Part shown: in pieces, positions 11,880-22,723 of the stretch
Layout: the number at the start of each line of letters is the position of its first letter
How positions within the stretch are numbered: position 1 is the first letter of the stretch
Assembly: GCA_027625915.1 (NCBI GenBank)
Contig: JANTQA010000070.1
Location: 2,237,001 to 2,301,000, forward strand
Reading direction: 5' to 3'
DNA length: 64,000 bases
Source of the DNA: Anaeramoeba flamelloides
Lineage: Eukaryota > Metamonada > Anaeramoebidae
Made by a program: the position numbers and the translations under genes
Notes under the pieces: generated by a model
Told to the model about the DNA's origin: nothing
The model's database searches: none
What the model saw: only the letters and a program-made list of their open reading frames with translations

Positions 11880-12881
11880 ATTAAAATTTCACCCTAATGA
11901 CTCGACCCTTAACAATACATTTCTCTACTTTTGGAGACAAATTTAAAAAAGATATTTTTCAACTTTGAAGTCTGAAGATTGATGGCTCAACCTTTAAATC
12001 TGTCTTGAAGTGTAGATTTTTTTACGAAAATTGTATGGGTTTTTTTTTAGTTAGTTCAAGGGATCATTTTTTATTGATGATACGATCAACTTTTTGTATT
12101 ATTTGAATAGTCGAATTTTTAGACGCATTTGAAAGAGGGATCACTAATATGATTTACCTTCAATAGCAGCACACTCCAATGTTTAGGTGTATAAGTGGTA
12201 GACGCTAATTCCTTAGAAGTTGAAACAAACAATTTTAGATGTCACTTTTTTAAAATACTTCAAATTAACCAAGGCTAAATTGTACAAGTTTGATCAAACA
12301 AAAAATTTATAGAAAAGGTAAGAAAAAGAAAAAAAAAAACAAGAGAAAAAAGAAAAGAATTTTCAAAAATAAAGGAACAATTTGAAACACAAACCGTCTT
12401 GAGAAAATCCAGTTCCATAAAGCATTCCATTTTTGCAAAGAAAAAAATTTGTTCCATAGGAGCATGCCACAGAATCAACGTTCAAATTCTTTTCTACTAA
12501 AAGATCACAAAGAAGAAGCTTATTCCAGTTTGAGGATTGTGAATTTTTGAGGGGAAGGCCTTGAAACAAATTTTTCTGAGCCAGTGAATAAACCCTGCCC
12601 GAGTGGGTTACAATAAAGTATATTGACGAACTACAAGTAATGTCTTTTATCTTTTCATTTTCTAAATGATATTTTTTGATTCCTACAGTCTTATGATGAA
12701 GTTCAAGTTTGTTTCCTTCGTACCAAACAACAAGGTGGTTGTATTGTCCTGCAACAATTTTCTTTGGTTTTGTGATCGTTTCAACAGGTGTCCAATATGG
12801 TAGTTTGGAGTTGGTAGGATTTAGAAATTTGTAATCATTTTTCTTACCTGACACATAAACGTCGTACTTTGAATCTTCCAT
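11880..12881 (-). pseudogene. RCC1-repeat protein gene, intact first exon, decayed remainder
   Basis: A minus-strand ORF from ATG 12881 encodes about 166 residues of RCC1-like sequence (start MEDSKYDVYVSGKKND; later VAGQYNHLVVWYEGNKL, THSGRVYSLAQKN and LCKNGMLYGTGFSQDG). It ends at a plausible GTTTGT donor after GACG (near 12394), the same position in the RCC1 signature where the 3-kb paralogue is spliced. Downstream the continuation is recognisable only in pieces: KLFVSTSKELASTTYTPKHW around 12150-12230 and a block like KLKNIFFKFVSKSREMYC around 11890-11990. The latter is followed by stop codons inside what should be the next repeat, and the frames do not join cleanly. I read this as a host gene losing function. 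A poorly recognised set of real exons is the alternative. Confidence 0.5.
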
Positions 12882-13517
12882 TTTGTAAAATAAAAAGTTT
12901 GTGGATTTTTGAAAGAGTTTTTAATTATGTTTGTTACCGAAAAGAAAAATGAGAAAAAATGTTTTGTCATTTTTATTGGACATTTATCAAAATCTAAGAG
13001 CTCTTTCAAATCTTTGTCCCTTACAAAACTTTTAAACAATTTCAACACATCAAAAGGGGATAACCTTTGTAAATGGATTAAGATTTTTTCTATTAATCTT
13101 TAATATCTAAAGAAGAAAAAAATTTCACGTACTTTTATAACTTCTCTATTTAACTTATCGATTTTCAAGAAAAAGGTTGTATTCTTTGATTGCAATTTAA
13201 AAAAAGAACAATGAAAATGAAAAGAAAAATGTTTCCCCTTTATTTTACAAAGGATAATAATGGTAGTCTAAAATAATTTCAATTGATAAGGTTTACACTT
13301 TTAGAATGTGTTTAAAAAGTTTGTAAGAGTTGTTGGATTTTTGATCATGAAATATTTGGTAATTATGAAAATAGATCCTCGATTTTATTTTTTTCCTTCC
13401 TTTCTTGTGTCAAAAAATATTGGAACATTATTTCAATTGATAATAAATTCAATCTACAAAATATGCAAAACAGCTTTTAAAATACTGTTATCCAAATAAA
13501 AGGGGTAGAAAAGTTTA

Positions 13518-13927
13518 ATCCTTCATTGAAATTTCGAATCTGACTTACCCATTTTAGAGAAGAGCTATACTTTAACCAATCAAAGAAATTGATAATAAAC
13601 CCTTAATAAATATGGTACTGGTATCTTAAAGTTCTATTATTAAAAAGAAATTCGATTAATTCGGGATCAAATTGGAAATGAACCTCAAAAAATAGAGTAA
13701 ATTATTGAAAAAATTTTTAATCAGCAAATAAAAAAACAAAAAAATTTCGAGAAAAATTGAGAAAATTACACAAAAATTTTGAACACATTTCATTCCTAAT
13801 TTAAAATCTACAACAAATACCAGGGTTTTTATACTTAATTTTTCCCAAGGTATATAATTGAATATTAAATCTGGATTAGATTGGAACAAGAAGAAAAAAA
13901 ACATACACATTTTATTGAGACACGACT
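13518..13927 (+). mobile_element. TIR element B, copy 2 (eroded ends)
   Basis: The interior matches the other copies over TATACTTTAACCAATCAAAG, TAAATATGGTA, TCTTAAAGTTCTATTATT and AATAGAGTAAATT. The ends are worn: ATCCTTCATTGAAATTT on the left, TATTGAGACACGACT on the right. TA precedes the left end. Confidence 0.6.
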
Positions 13928-16900
13928 TTTAGACTTTTGACACAGGTTTCTTTTTGGTTACTTTAGAGATTAAATATTAGATTTCTTGAAAAAGAAAAGT
14001 TAATAATTTTATCTATAATTTACATCAATAAAGCAGATCGTGGTTTTAATAAAGTATGTTTCAAATTCCAATTTAAAGTTATAAAAGAGAATAATATAAT
14101 GTAATTAATCAAAACTTGAAAATGTTTGAATAAAGTATGATATATACAATGTGAAACCAACTGTTTTCAAATTGCTTTTGAGGCAACACAAATAAGCCAC
14201 TCCAGATGAATTTAATAAAATCAGGTGATATTGTTTTTAATGTTGGTCAAATTGAGTATGGCTTTTACATTGAGACAGAATAAGTTAGCTATAAGATAAT
14301 GTTATGAAAGTAATTTCATGGATGGCTATTTTTTGAAGTGGGGGGGGATACAAAACAATTCTGTTTTATATCTTACCTTGACCAGATCGAATAATTTTAT
14401 TTTTTATTATTCTTAACCTTTCAATTTTTTTTCTTAAAATTAATTTTAATAGTTTATTGTCTATGTTAATGTTCATTCAACCCATCAACTGAATTGGACC
14501 AAAAAGAAAATTATGTTATGATATTATTATTGATTTAATTTTTAACAATTCATTCTATAAAATTATTTGGTTTTTTGAAGATCTTTGTATCGATCATATT
14601 TTTATTTTATACTTTCTAAAATACGTTAAAAAAGGTTGAAATTTTATGTGGAATTAAATTGGATTAATTTTTAATACTAGTTTTAAGACCAATATCATAA
14701 TTATGAATTTTAGTTCCTTATATAAAATGATCATACGATGCCAATTAATTACCTATTTTTTTTTTAACAACTGATTAATAATTGAAATAAAAATGATAAA
14801 CAAATCTTTTAAATGTAGAAAAGAAACATTATTATGGATTCAATGATTTTTTATTCTCAGCAAAATAATGAAATTTAAAGATGGAAAAAGTTATATTAAT
14901 TGATTTTTTGTTTTATTATCGAGATTTATTTTGTTGTATTGTTGAGTTATAGTTAAGTGTCTAATTTAAAAGGGTTTTCAATAAATATAATAAAGGTGTA
15001 AAAATTCCTGAAAAATGAGCTATTTTTATTTATATTGTTTAGAAGATTAATCTTAAAAATATATTAGATGTAGTTATCAGATTAACTTTCAAGGGGGTTT
15101 ATATTTATTTAAATAGTCAATTAGTTAATCAATCATTACAAGTAAAATAAAATAAAATTGGTGGATTAACGTAATTATCAAAAAATTTGTTTAATAATAT
15201 TAAAATTATATCACCAAATAAAATGAAATATTTCCAAGATGATATCATATATTTAAAAATAGTTCAAATAAAAAAAATCTAAATGAAATCTATACTTTAC
15301 TTTGCTAAAGTAGAATTATAAAAATAAAAATAATTATTATTAATTTACTTTTTTTTAAGATCTATAATCTAGTTTGGATTTAGATAATATTTAGTAAGAA
15401 TATTCTGTTAAAATAATTAGAAAATATAAGAAAAATACAATCGAAAAATAGAAAGTGAATGAATTCAGTTTTAGATTACAAAAAAGGTAATCATAATATG
15501 TATAATAAAATTAATTATATTTTAACAGAATTATATTTATTTTAATTTTTTTTTTTATATTTTTGAAAACAATTTTCGCTGAAATTGTATTTTTAGATAT
15601 TAGTAAAATTCAAGTTTTATTTTTAATTTTTTTTTATGTTTTTATAAAATTTAGAACTTTAGAGTACCAATATATTGTTTATAAATGACAATCTATCTAT
15701 TTTTAGGTATGAAATTGGTACTACAATTTGTATATAAAAAATTACAAATTAATATGCAAAATCCAGATTCTAGAAAAATAAATTGTGTTAAAAAAATACC
15801 AAAAAATCTTCCTTAAATAAAGATTAGGTTTATGCTTTAAATTACTGTAAAAGTTTCTTCTTTTAAAGGGGAACCGGTTATATAAAGTACTTTAATTCTA
15901 GTGGTCGTTATGATATTACCACTCGCTTCAGAAATAACAGTCATTTCAAAAGTTTACAAAAACTATTCAAGAAATTAAAATCATGAAACAACTACCTCTA
16001 ATAACTATATTTTACTACTTGGCCCTCAAGCACGATAAAAATGTAGAAAACTTTCTTAACTGTGATTTTATATGTTCTCAATTGAAAATATATCATTTGG
16101 ATTTTTATTTTTATTTTTTGTTTTTTATCAATCGACTATTCTAGAGTTTTTTAAACCTTATAGGTTTTTTTTTATTGATTTTTAACTTTTTTTTTTTTAC
16201 GATGTAAATCAGATTGGCCATTTCGATGTGTGTTTCTTGTGAATAACTTTGAAGTCTATTATTTATAGTATAAATTTTCAGTAAAAAAAAAAATAATAAG
16301 TAAAGATGAATTTAGATTGTGTTTTACACTTATTCAATAATCATAAATAAATAATGGTTTTTTATTATATATTTAAAAAATATGAACCCCAAATAACTTA
16401 AAAGAGAAAAACTTTAATATTTTTGGAAAAAAATATTTCTTTTTTATTATAACATCTACCTAAAGTTCATGAAAGTGGGGTGTATCTAAAGAATAATAAA
16501 GTACTTATCTGATAGCAAAATTAGATCAACTTTTTTGAAAAACAATTGGGTTTTATAAAGGTTAACGAGAGTTTAGAAAATGATAATTTATTATTCATGT
16601 TTTTTGATTGATTGAATTATGTTCTGAAAAATTCGTAATTTTATTAATCAACATTCTAAATGGTGGGTGGGTAATAATTTAAAAAATTTGATTCTTAGAT
16701 AAAAAAAGAAAGATTTGATTATAAAGAAAATAAATTGCACAACAATTCCCTAAGGTCCATAATTAGATATCTTGTCAGCGTTGATTTTTATTCCCAGAAT
16801 TTTTTCGCTACTATAATTACAAATTTTCAACAAGATATGTGGTAGTAGGTCAATTCTTTTGAAAAATTCTTAAAATGGAAAATTAGCTTTTTTATTAATT

Positions 16901-17236
16901 TAACCAAAAAGGAATCAATAAAATAATTTTACAAATATTAAATAAATAATTTACTAAAAAAACTTGCAGAAAATCAGATTGTTGTAGACAGTTGAAAAGA
17001 TAGATTCCAAGAAATTTATTTCAAGTTCAGATTTTTCCAATATTATTTGGGTTTCTTTAAAATATTTTTTCATTTCAAGATAAATTTTTTTTTTTATTTA
17101 AAAATTCGATTCCAAACCAAATTTAAAACTTTTTCCCCTAGTTAAAAAGGTTCTAAAACAGTCACAATAATCCAATTTCATTCAAATTATAAATAATTAT
17201 GATTTTTAGAAAAATATGAAAAACATTCTTTGATCT

Positions 17237-17650
17237 ATTTGTTTCTAGTTCAATTTCGTTTTTTAAATTATGTAAGTATTTTCTTTTCATCAAATTTTTT
17301 TTCAAAAGGGTTGATATTGGATTAAGTTCGAGTTGTTCAAAATAGAAGAACTCAAATAAAATTAATTGTTAGTATCTAAACTTTTGATTTATCAATATTC
17401 CTAAATAGAATTTTAAGTAATTAATCAATATATTTTTTTGGGATTTATTCTCTCCAAAATTTTTCACACATATCTTTATTCATTATATTTGATAATTATT
17501 TATATTTTGTTTTATCAGTATTATATATTATAAAAAATATTAACATTTTGTATAGTGAAAAGTTCTAATTTGTATTTGTTCTTGAATTAATTGCATTCAA
17601 CTGTTTTTTCAAAAATAGAATTTTGGTCTGTTAAAATTTTTGAATTCGAG
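17237..17650 (-). repeat. Dispersed repeat A, copy 3
   Basis: Same orientation as the 2.1-kb copy. It shares AAAATAGAAGAACTCAAATA, ATCAATATTCCTAAATAGAA, CTCTCCAAAATTTTTCACAC and TTGATAATTATTTATATTTT. It again shows the internal mirrored motif, here TTTGGTCTGTTAAAATTTTT near 17622. More diverged than copy 1. Confidence 0.65.
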
Positions 17651-18603
17651 TTTATATTAGCAAAAATCTTGAATTTGGGTTAAAAATTGGATGTCTTGAG
17701 TTTTAAAAATATCATTTTATAAAAAAAAATATCAAAAAATAATAACGAGTAGTACATTAAATTCAACAGAAAAATTATTATTTTTCAAATTTCAAAAGTG
17801 GTCAAATTCTAATTTTTTTCAAAATAGTCAATTCCATAGAAATATATTGGATGTTGGCATTTAAAGTCACATTTCTGGGTAGACTAGGGTAGTTTACAGT
17901 AGGTTAATGTATATTATGGTAGGTTTGGGTGGTTTGGATCGTTTTTTAGAGAATTTTAGCAAGGATTTTGAAAAAAAAATAATTAAAATCCTAGGTATAT
18001 TTTTGTAAATTGTTTTAAGGGGAAAAAAATTTTCACTTTTCTTTGGTGGTTAAAATTGGAATTGATAAAAATATTTAGTATTGATGATTACAAATTTTTG
18101 ATTTTTTTGCTATTTTTGTAACAAAATACTACCAATAGAATATAATCTTTTTAATAGTTCCTCCCCAAATTCATTAAAACTGTTAAAAATCATCAGAACT
18201 TTAATAATAGACGAAAATTATTAAGAAACTCTTCAAAAATATGAAAAAAATTAATTTTTTTTACCAATTTTGAAATTTTACCAAATTTGAAACTTAATAA
18301 TTAACACAATTCAACAACTTAAGTTTTTATCAGAATCAAATGGAAAAAAAAATTTAGCAAAAATTTTAGATAAAATGCTATATAAAAATGTTATCCTTAG
18401 GAAAAATACTAAGAACTCGTTAATCTGACTAATCAAAATTACGAAATGTATTTTTCTTGTGTGGAATTTTTAATTGAATCTCTTTTGTTTATAAAACTTG
18501 AGGTAATTAGGAAAAAATTGATAATAAAAAAATTGATAATAAAAAATTCCAAAATAGTTAAAAAATATTCAAATTCAGGTAAATAGTGCCCAACTCTTCG
18601 GAG

Positions 18604-18707
18604 CCAGTGTCTTAGGTTTTTTTTTTTTTTTTTAATTCAAAAGAATTGAGCAAAATCAAAGATTTTACTCCATTCTTTTAAATTAAAAAAAAACCTAACG
18701 ACAGTGG
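18604..18707. repeat. Hairpin-forming inverted repeat
   Basis: Arms of about 47-54 nt separated by about 3 nt. The left arm starts CCAGTGTCTTAGGTTTTTTT and ends GAATTGAGCAAAATC; the reverse complement of the right arm reads CCACTGTCGTTAGGTTTTTT, ending GAATGGAGTAAAATC. The motif GTTAGGTTTTTTT recurs in the palindrome at 60.5 kb. Confidence 0.7.
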
Positions 18708-19344
18708 AATACCAATTTATTAATCACATTTTGTCGAATCTTTATTACTGATAAACTTTCTATCGACTTTTTACTCCTCCTGTTCCAGGTTGTTGATAAT
18801 TCTTTATTTGGTCAGGTAAATGATATAATAATGTTTGTACTTTAATATTTTAATTATTTTTCTTCTTTTTTTTATTTAGTAAATTTTCTTTGATTACTAC
18901 TTTCTCACAATAAATAAATAAATAAACAACAAAAGTTTTTAAGTATACTTGGGGCAAAACTTCCGTGAGACCAATTTTTTATATACCTTTGAAAAATCTT
19001 TCGTTCATATCATTTAAAGACAATATTACATAATTTTCATACTTTTGTGGAAAAAAATTTTCAAAAAAAAATATTCAAAAGAAAAAGTATTACTATAAAA
19101 GGTTATTTATTTGACCTAAAAAAAGCACTAACCCACTTATAATTTTTTTCAAAAAAAAAAAAAAATTAAAGGAAAATGCAAATCAAAACTTACGAAATAG
19201 GAATTAAAAAGAGGAGAAGTAGGTGTCAAAAGAAAAAAAAAAAAAAAAAAAAAACATCGAATTAAAATTTAAGATTGATATAATTTTTGGAAGATGGATT
19301 GATTTTTTATAATAGTAATTTAATTATTTAATACCATGCCCAAC

Positions 19345-21524
19345 TTATGGCCATAATCCTACGTCAGTATAACTGAGTGCGATTTTTTTGATTGAAAGGA
19401 TATAGGCAGCCATTCTATAGGTAATTTTTTGGACATTTTTGATTTCTTCAATTTGCTTGAAGGAGTCTACCATTGTGGATTCAAGGCCACTGTTGACTAA
19501 GTCTTCTTCGTCTGCGCCCTGTACAATTAATTTCTTTTCCTTGTCTGAGAATTTCTTTCCAAATTTGCTTTCCAATTTTTCAACGAGGATGGATTTGGAG
19601 TTTTCTTCATGTTTTTTTGTCATTCTCCCAAATCTGACATGTGAAAGATTCTTTAACCATTCAAAGTAGGAAACGGTAACCCCACCTGCGTTGGCGAATA
19701 AATCTGGGACAATGATACATCCCTTATCATTTAAGATCTTGTCACCTTCAAAGGTACATGGGCCATTGGCGCCTTCTCCAATGACCTTAGCTTTGATCTT
19801 TGGTGCTGTGTCTCTGTTGATTTGGGCTTCAAGAGCACATGGGAGCAAGATGTCACAATCCATCGACATGATGTCGTCAGGGTTTGGAATGTTTTGTGCG
19901 CCTGGGAAGTTAAGGAGTGTTCCATGTTCTTGTTTGTATTTGAGGAGTGCTTCAACATCAAGGCCGTCTGGGTTGTAAACAGCGCCGTTCCATTCCGAAA
20001 CACCAACGATCTTGGATTTTCCGTAATCGTTGAAGAAGTGGGCCGCCCAATAGCCAACATTACCAAGCCCTGTGACAATGACTTTTTTGTCTTTAAGACC
20101 GACAGAAAGTCCAAGAGAATCGGCATTTTTTTCAACATTCATTGTTTCACGAACAGCAAAGTAAAGTCCAAGTCCAGTGGCCTATAGAAGAAATGATCAA
20201 AGAGGGGGAAGGAAAATCATTGATCGATAATTATTGATTAATCCAGAATAAAAGGAAAATTAAATTTAAGGTAAGTTAAAAAAGTTGAATTTAAGGGTTA
20301 AATTGTAAAAGTTTTCAAAAGTCAATCAAGGAAATTGAAGAAAAGATATTTACTTGGGCTCTACCTCGAATACCTCCTTGTCTAATACCCTTTCCAGTAA
20401 CAACACCGTGTCCATTGATGTCGTCTGGGTTATAGGCAGTATAGGTGTTCATAATCCAACCCATTTCTCTTGGGCCAGTACCGTAATCTGGGGCTGGGAC
20501 ATCGATTGCTGGCCCAATGAATTTCTTTTGGAGTAATTCAACAGTGAATCTTCTCGTAATTCTTTGAAGTTCTTCTTCGGTGAATTTACGGTGATCAATT
20601 TTGATACCACCTTTTCCACCTCCAAATGGAACATCAACACAGGCACCTATTTAGTTTTATTTTGTTTTAAAGAATTAGTTTTGTTTTAAAGGATTAGTTT
20701 TGTTTTATAAAGATTAGTTTTGTTTCAATTGAATCAAAGTAAAATTGGGAGAAAAAAAAATAAAAATTAGGTTTTTTTATTAAAAAGTAAAATGTTCAAA
20801 AGAGAGAGTGTTGAGTTGAAAAAACTGTTTGTTGAGAAACACCTTGACCTTAATTTTCATTCTACTTTTCAAAAAATGGTTGGAAAGTTTAAAGGAAAAA
20901 AAAACCTTTAATTCTGAAAATCTTTGTAACTATTTTTTTTTTCCTTTGTACAATTTCAGATTTGTTTTATTTAAAACTGTGAGTTTTGTAACTTTCTTTT
21001 TTTTTGGAAAGATGAAGGAAAATTTTCTTTTTTTTATTTTCTATTGATCGACAAAGCAAAACGAAAACAGAAAAAAAAAAATTAAATCTCAAGAATTTGT
21101 AAAGAACTACCAATTAAATAAGAAGAAGAAGAAGAAAAAGAAAAATGAGAAGAAAATAATTACACTTGAAAGTCATCAAAGAAGCTAAAGCTTCAACTTC
21201 GTTTTGGCAAACGTCGTCGCTATATCTGATACCACCTTTTGTTGGAAGCTTGTGGTGAGAGTGTTGGGCACGGAAAGCTTCAATAACCTGAAGATCAGTG
21301 TGGCCATTTCTTGTTAATTGGATTGGGAATTTGACGGATAGAACAACATTACACCCCTTAATGTATTTTAATAAGCCTTGTGGAAGATCAGTATATCTTG
21401 CTGCTTGATCAAAATAGAGACCTACTTGTTCAAGAAAGGATGGTTCATCTGGAAGCTTGATTGAGAAACATCTAGCGAAAGAACTAAAGTTGGTTCTTTT
21501 TGCTTTAATAAGTTGTGAAAGCAT
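19345..21524 (-). CDS. GDH: Glutamate dehydrogenase (hexameric type), organelle-targeting-like leader
   Basis: Three exons (21524-21164, 20646-20354, 20181-19345) splice in frame to 496 residues through GT-AG introns of 517 and 172 nt. The enzyme interconverts glutamate and 2-oxoglutarate plus ammonia using NAD(P). Visible hallmarks: substrate Lys in TKGGIRYSD (K96), MTFKCA (K120), catalytic Lys in PFGGGKGG (K132), Asp in PAPDYGTG (D174), dinucleotide-binding GLGNVG (residues 256-261) and [17 protein letters not shown]. The first ~22 residues ([20 protein letters not shown]) are basic, Ser/Arg-rich and acid-free, like a mitochondrial or hydrogenosomal presequence. Near the C-terminus [19 protein letters not shown] then [12 protein letters not shown] aligns with the antenna region of animal GDH (where GASEKDIVHSGL stands), though the antenna looks shorter. 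This suggests an allosterically regulated form; that is inference. The exon joins rebuild conserved motifs (KCA, RAQATG), so the model is solid. Confidence 0.95.
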
Positions 21525-22303
21525 TTTATATGATTAATGAAATATTATAAAATCAATAAATAGTAAAGAAGAAAAAATTGAATAAAATTTTTTACAAGAA
21601 TCCTTAAAACTGAAAAGAGTTGATTTTGTTGTCGGGGATGGGTCAAATACAATTAGAATTTTTAACCCGTTTTTTTGCTACTTTTTTTTTTTTTAAAGTG
21701 AATTTCTATTTTGTTTTTTCAACGGTTTAATTTCAATTTTTTTAAGAGCAAAAATACTCAAAACTTCACTAATTTAGATTTTGATTATTGTTGAGTGTAT
21801 TTTTTTTGTTTGGATTTTTCTTGAGATTTTGAAAAAGACCTTCATTTGATACAATAAATAGTTTTTTTTTTTATTTTTTTTCTTGGAATTGCTTTTGAAA
21901 TTGGAGTAAAATAGGATGGTTTTGTCAATTTTCATTAAACATAGATATCATTTTTCTTAAAATCGCACATTGAATGAACTAAGAAATGTTTTGAAAAAAA
22001 AAAAAGTAAAAGTTTGTTACAAATAACTAATTTCTAATTTAAAGGTTTATAATGACCAAAAGTCTGAAAAAAAGTTATTTTTGTATTAGACGTGGTGATT
22101 TTTTGGTTCTTTGAGGATCAATTTTCAACTTTGTATTAATTATTATAGGCTTTTATAGAGGAAAAATTTACTTTTTTTTTTTTTCAATTCCAAATTGATG
22201 AGAGTTAGACATCAATTCGTTTCGAAGGGTTTCAGAAAAAATGATTTTTTGGTTGTTAATTCAAATTTGGAGTGATCAAAATAATGTGTGTACAAAGCCA
22301 ATA

Positions 22304-22723
22304 GTCTGTGTTTCAAAATATAATACGTGCTTTTTTTTTCTTCTTATCACACTACAACACCCAATTAGATAAACAGTGGTACCCCAAGGGTCAAATCTGA
22401 ATTTATTTCGATTGTACACTCCTTGATCTTTTTTGTATATTAAATATTAGAAATGGGATTTTGTTCAAAATTTTTCTTTAATATTCTCAATTTTTTTTCG
22501 GAATTTTTTAGTTTTTTTTGATTAAAAAATATCTCAAAAATTAACTCAATTTTTTGAGTAAAATTTTATCTTTGATAATTCTTTTTTAGACTTTCTTTTT
22601 TAATAATAGAACTTTAATAAACCAATCTCATGTTTCCTAAAAGTTTTATATCAGTTTCTTTTGTTGGTTGATATATAGGTCTCCTATAAAAAAAAACACC
22701 TGCTCTTTATTTTGAAACACGAA
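22304..22723 (-). mobile_element. TIR element B, copy 3 (inverted)
   Basis: 420 bp. The left end GTCTGTGTTTCAAAATA is preceded by TA; the right end is TATTTTGAAACACGAAA with the flanking TA lost. The interior is the reverse complement of the 5.3-kb copy (AATAATAGAACTTTAATAAA, GTTTCTTTTGTTGGTTGATA and ATAGGTCTCCTATA). Confidence 0.7.

Larger units (their letters stand above)
12882..19344. other. Gene-poor stretch
   Basis: No confident gene. It contains TIR element B copy 2 (13518-13927), repeat A copy 3 (about 17237-17650) and a hairpin element (18604-18707). A coding-looking minus-strand patch at about 12955-13090 (reading LQRLSPFDVLKLFKSF then VRDKDLKELLDFDKC) may be a lost or unresolved exon. 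Confidence 0.45.

Noticed and set aside
13308-13499. 63-codon plus-strand ORF
   Set aside because: No family resemblance and it abuts TIR element B copy 2.
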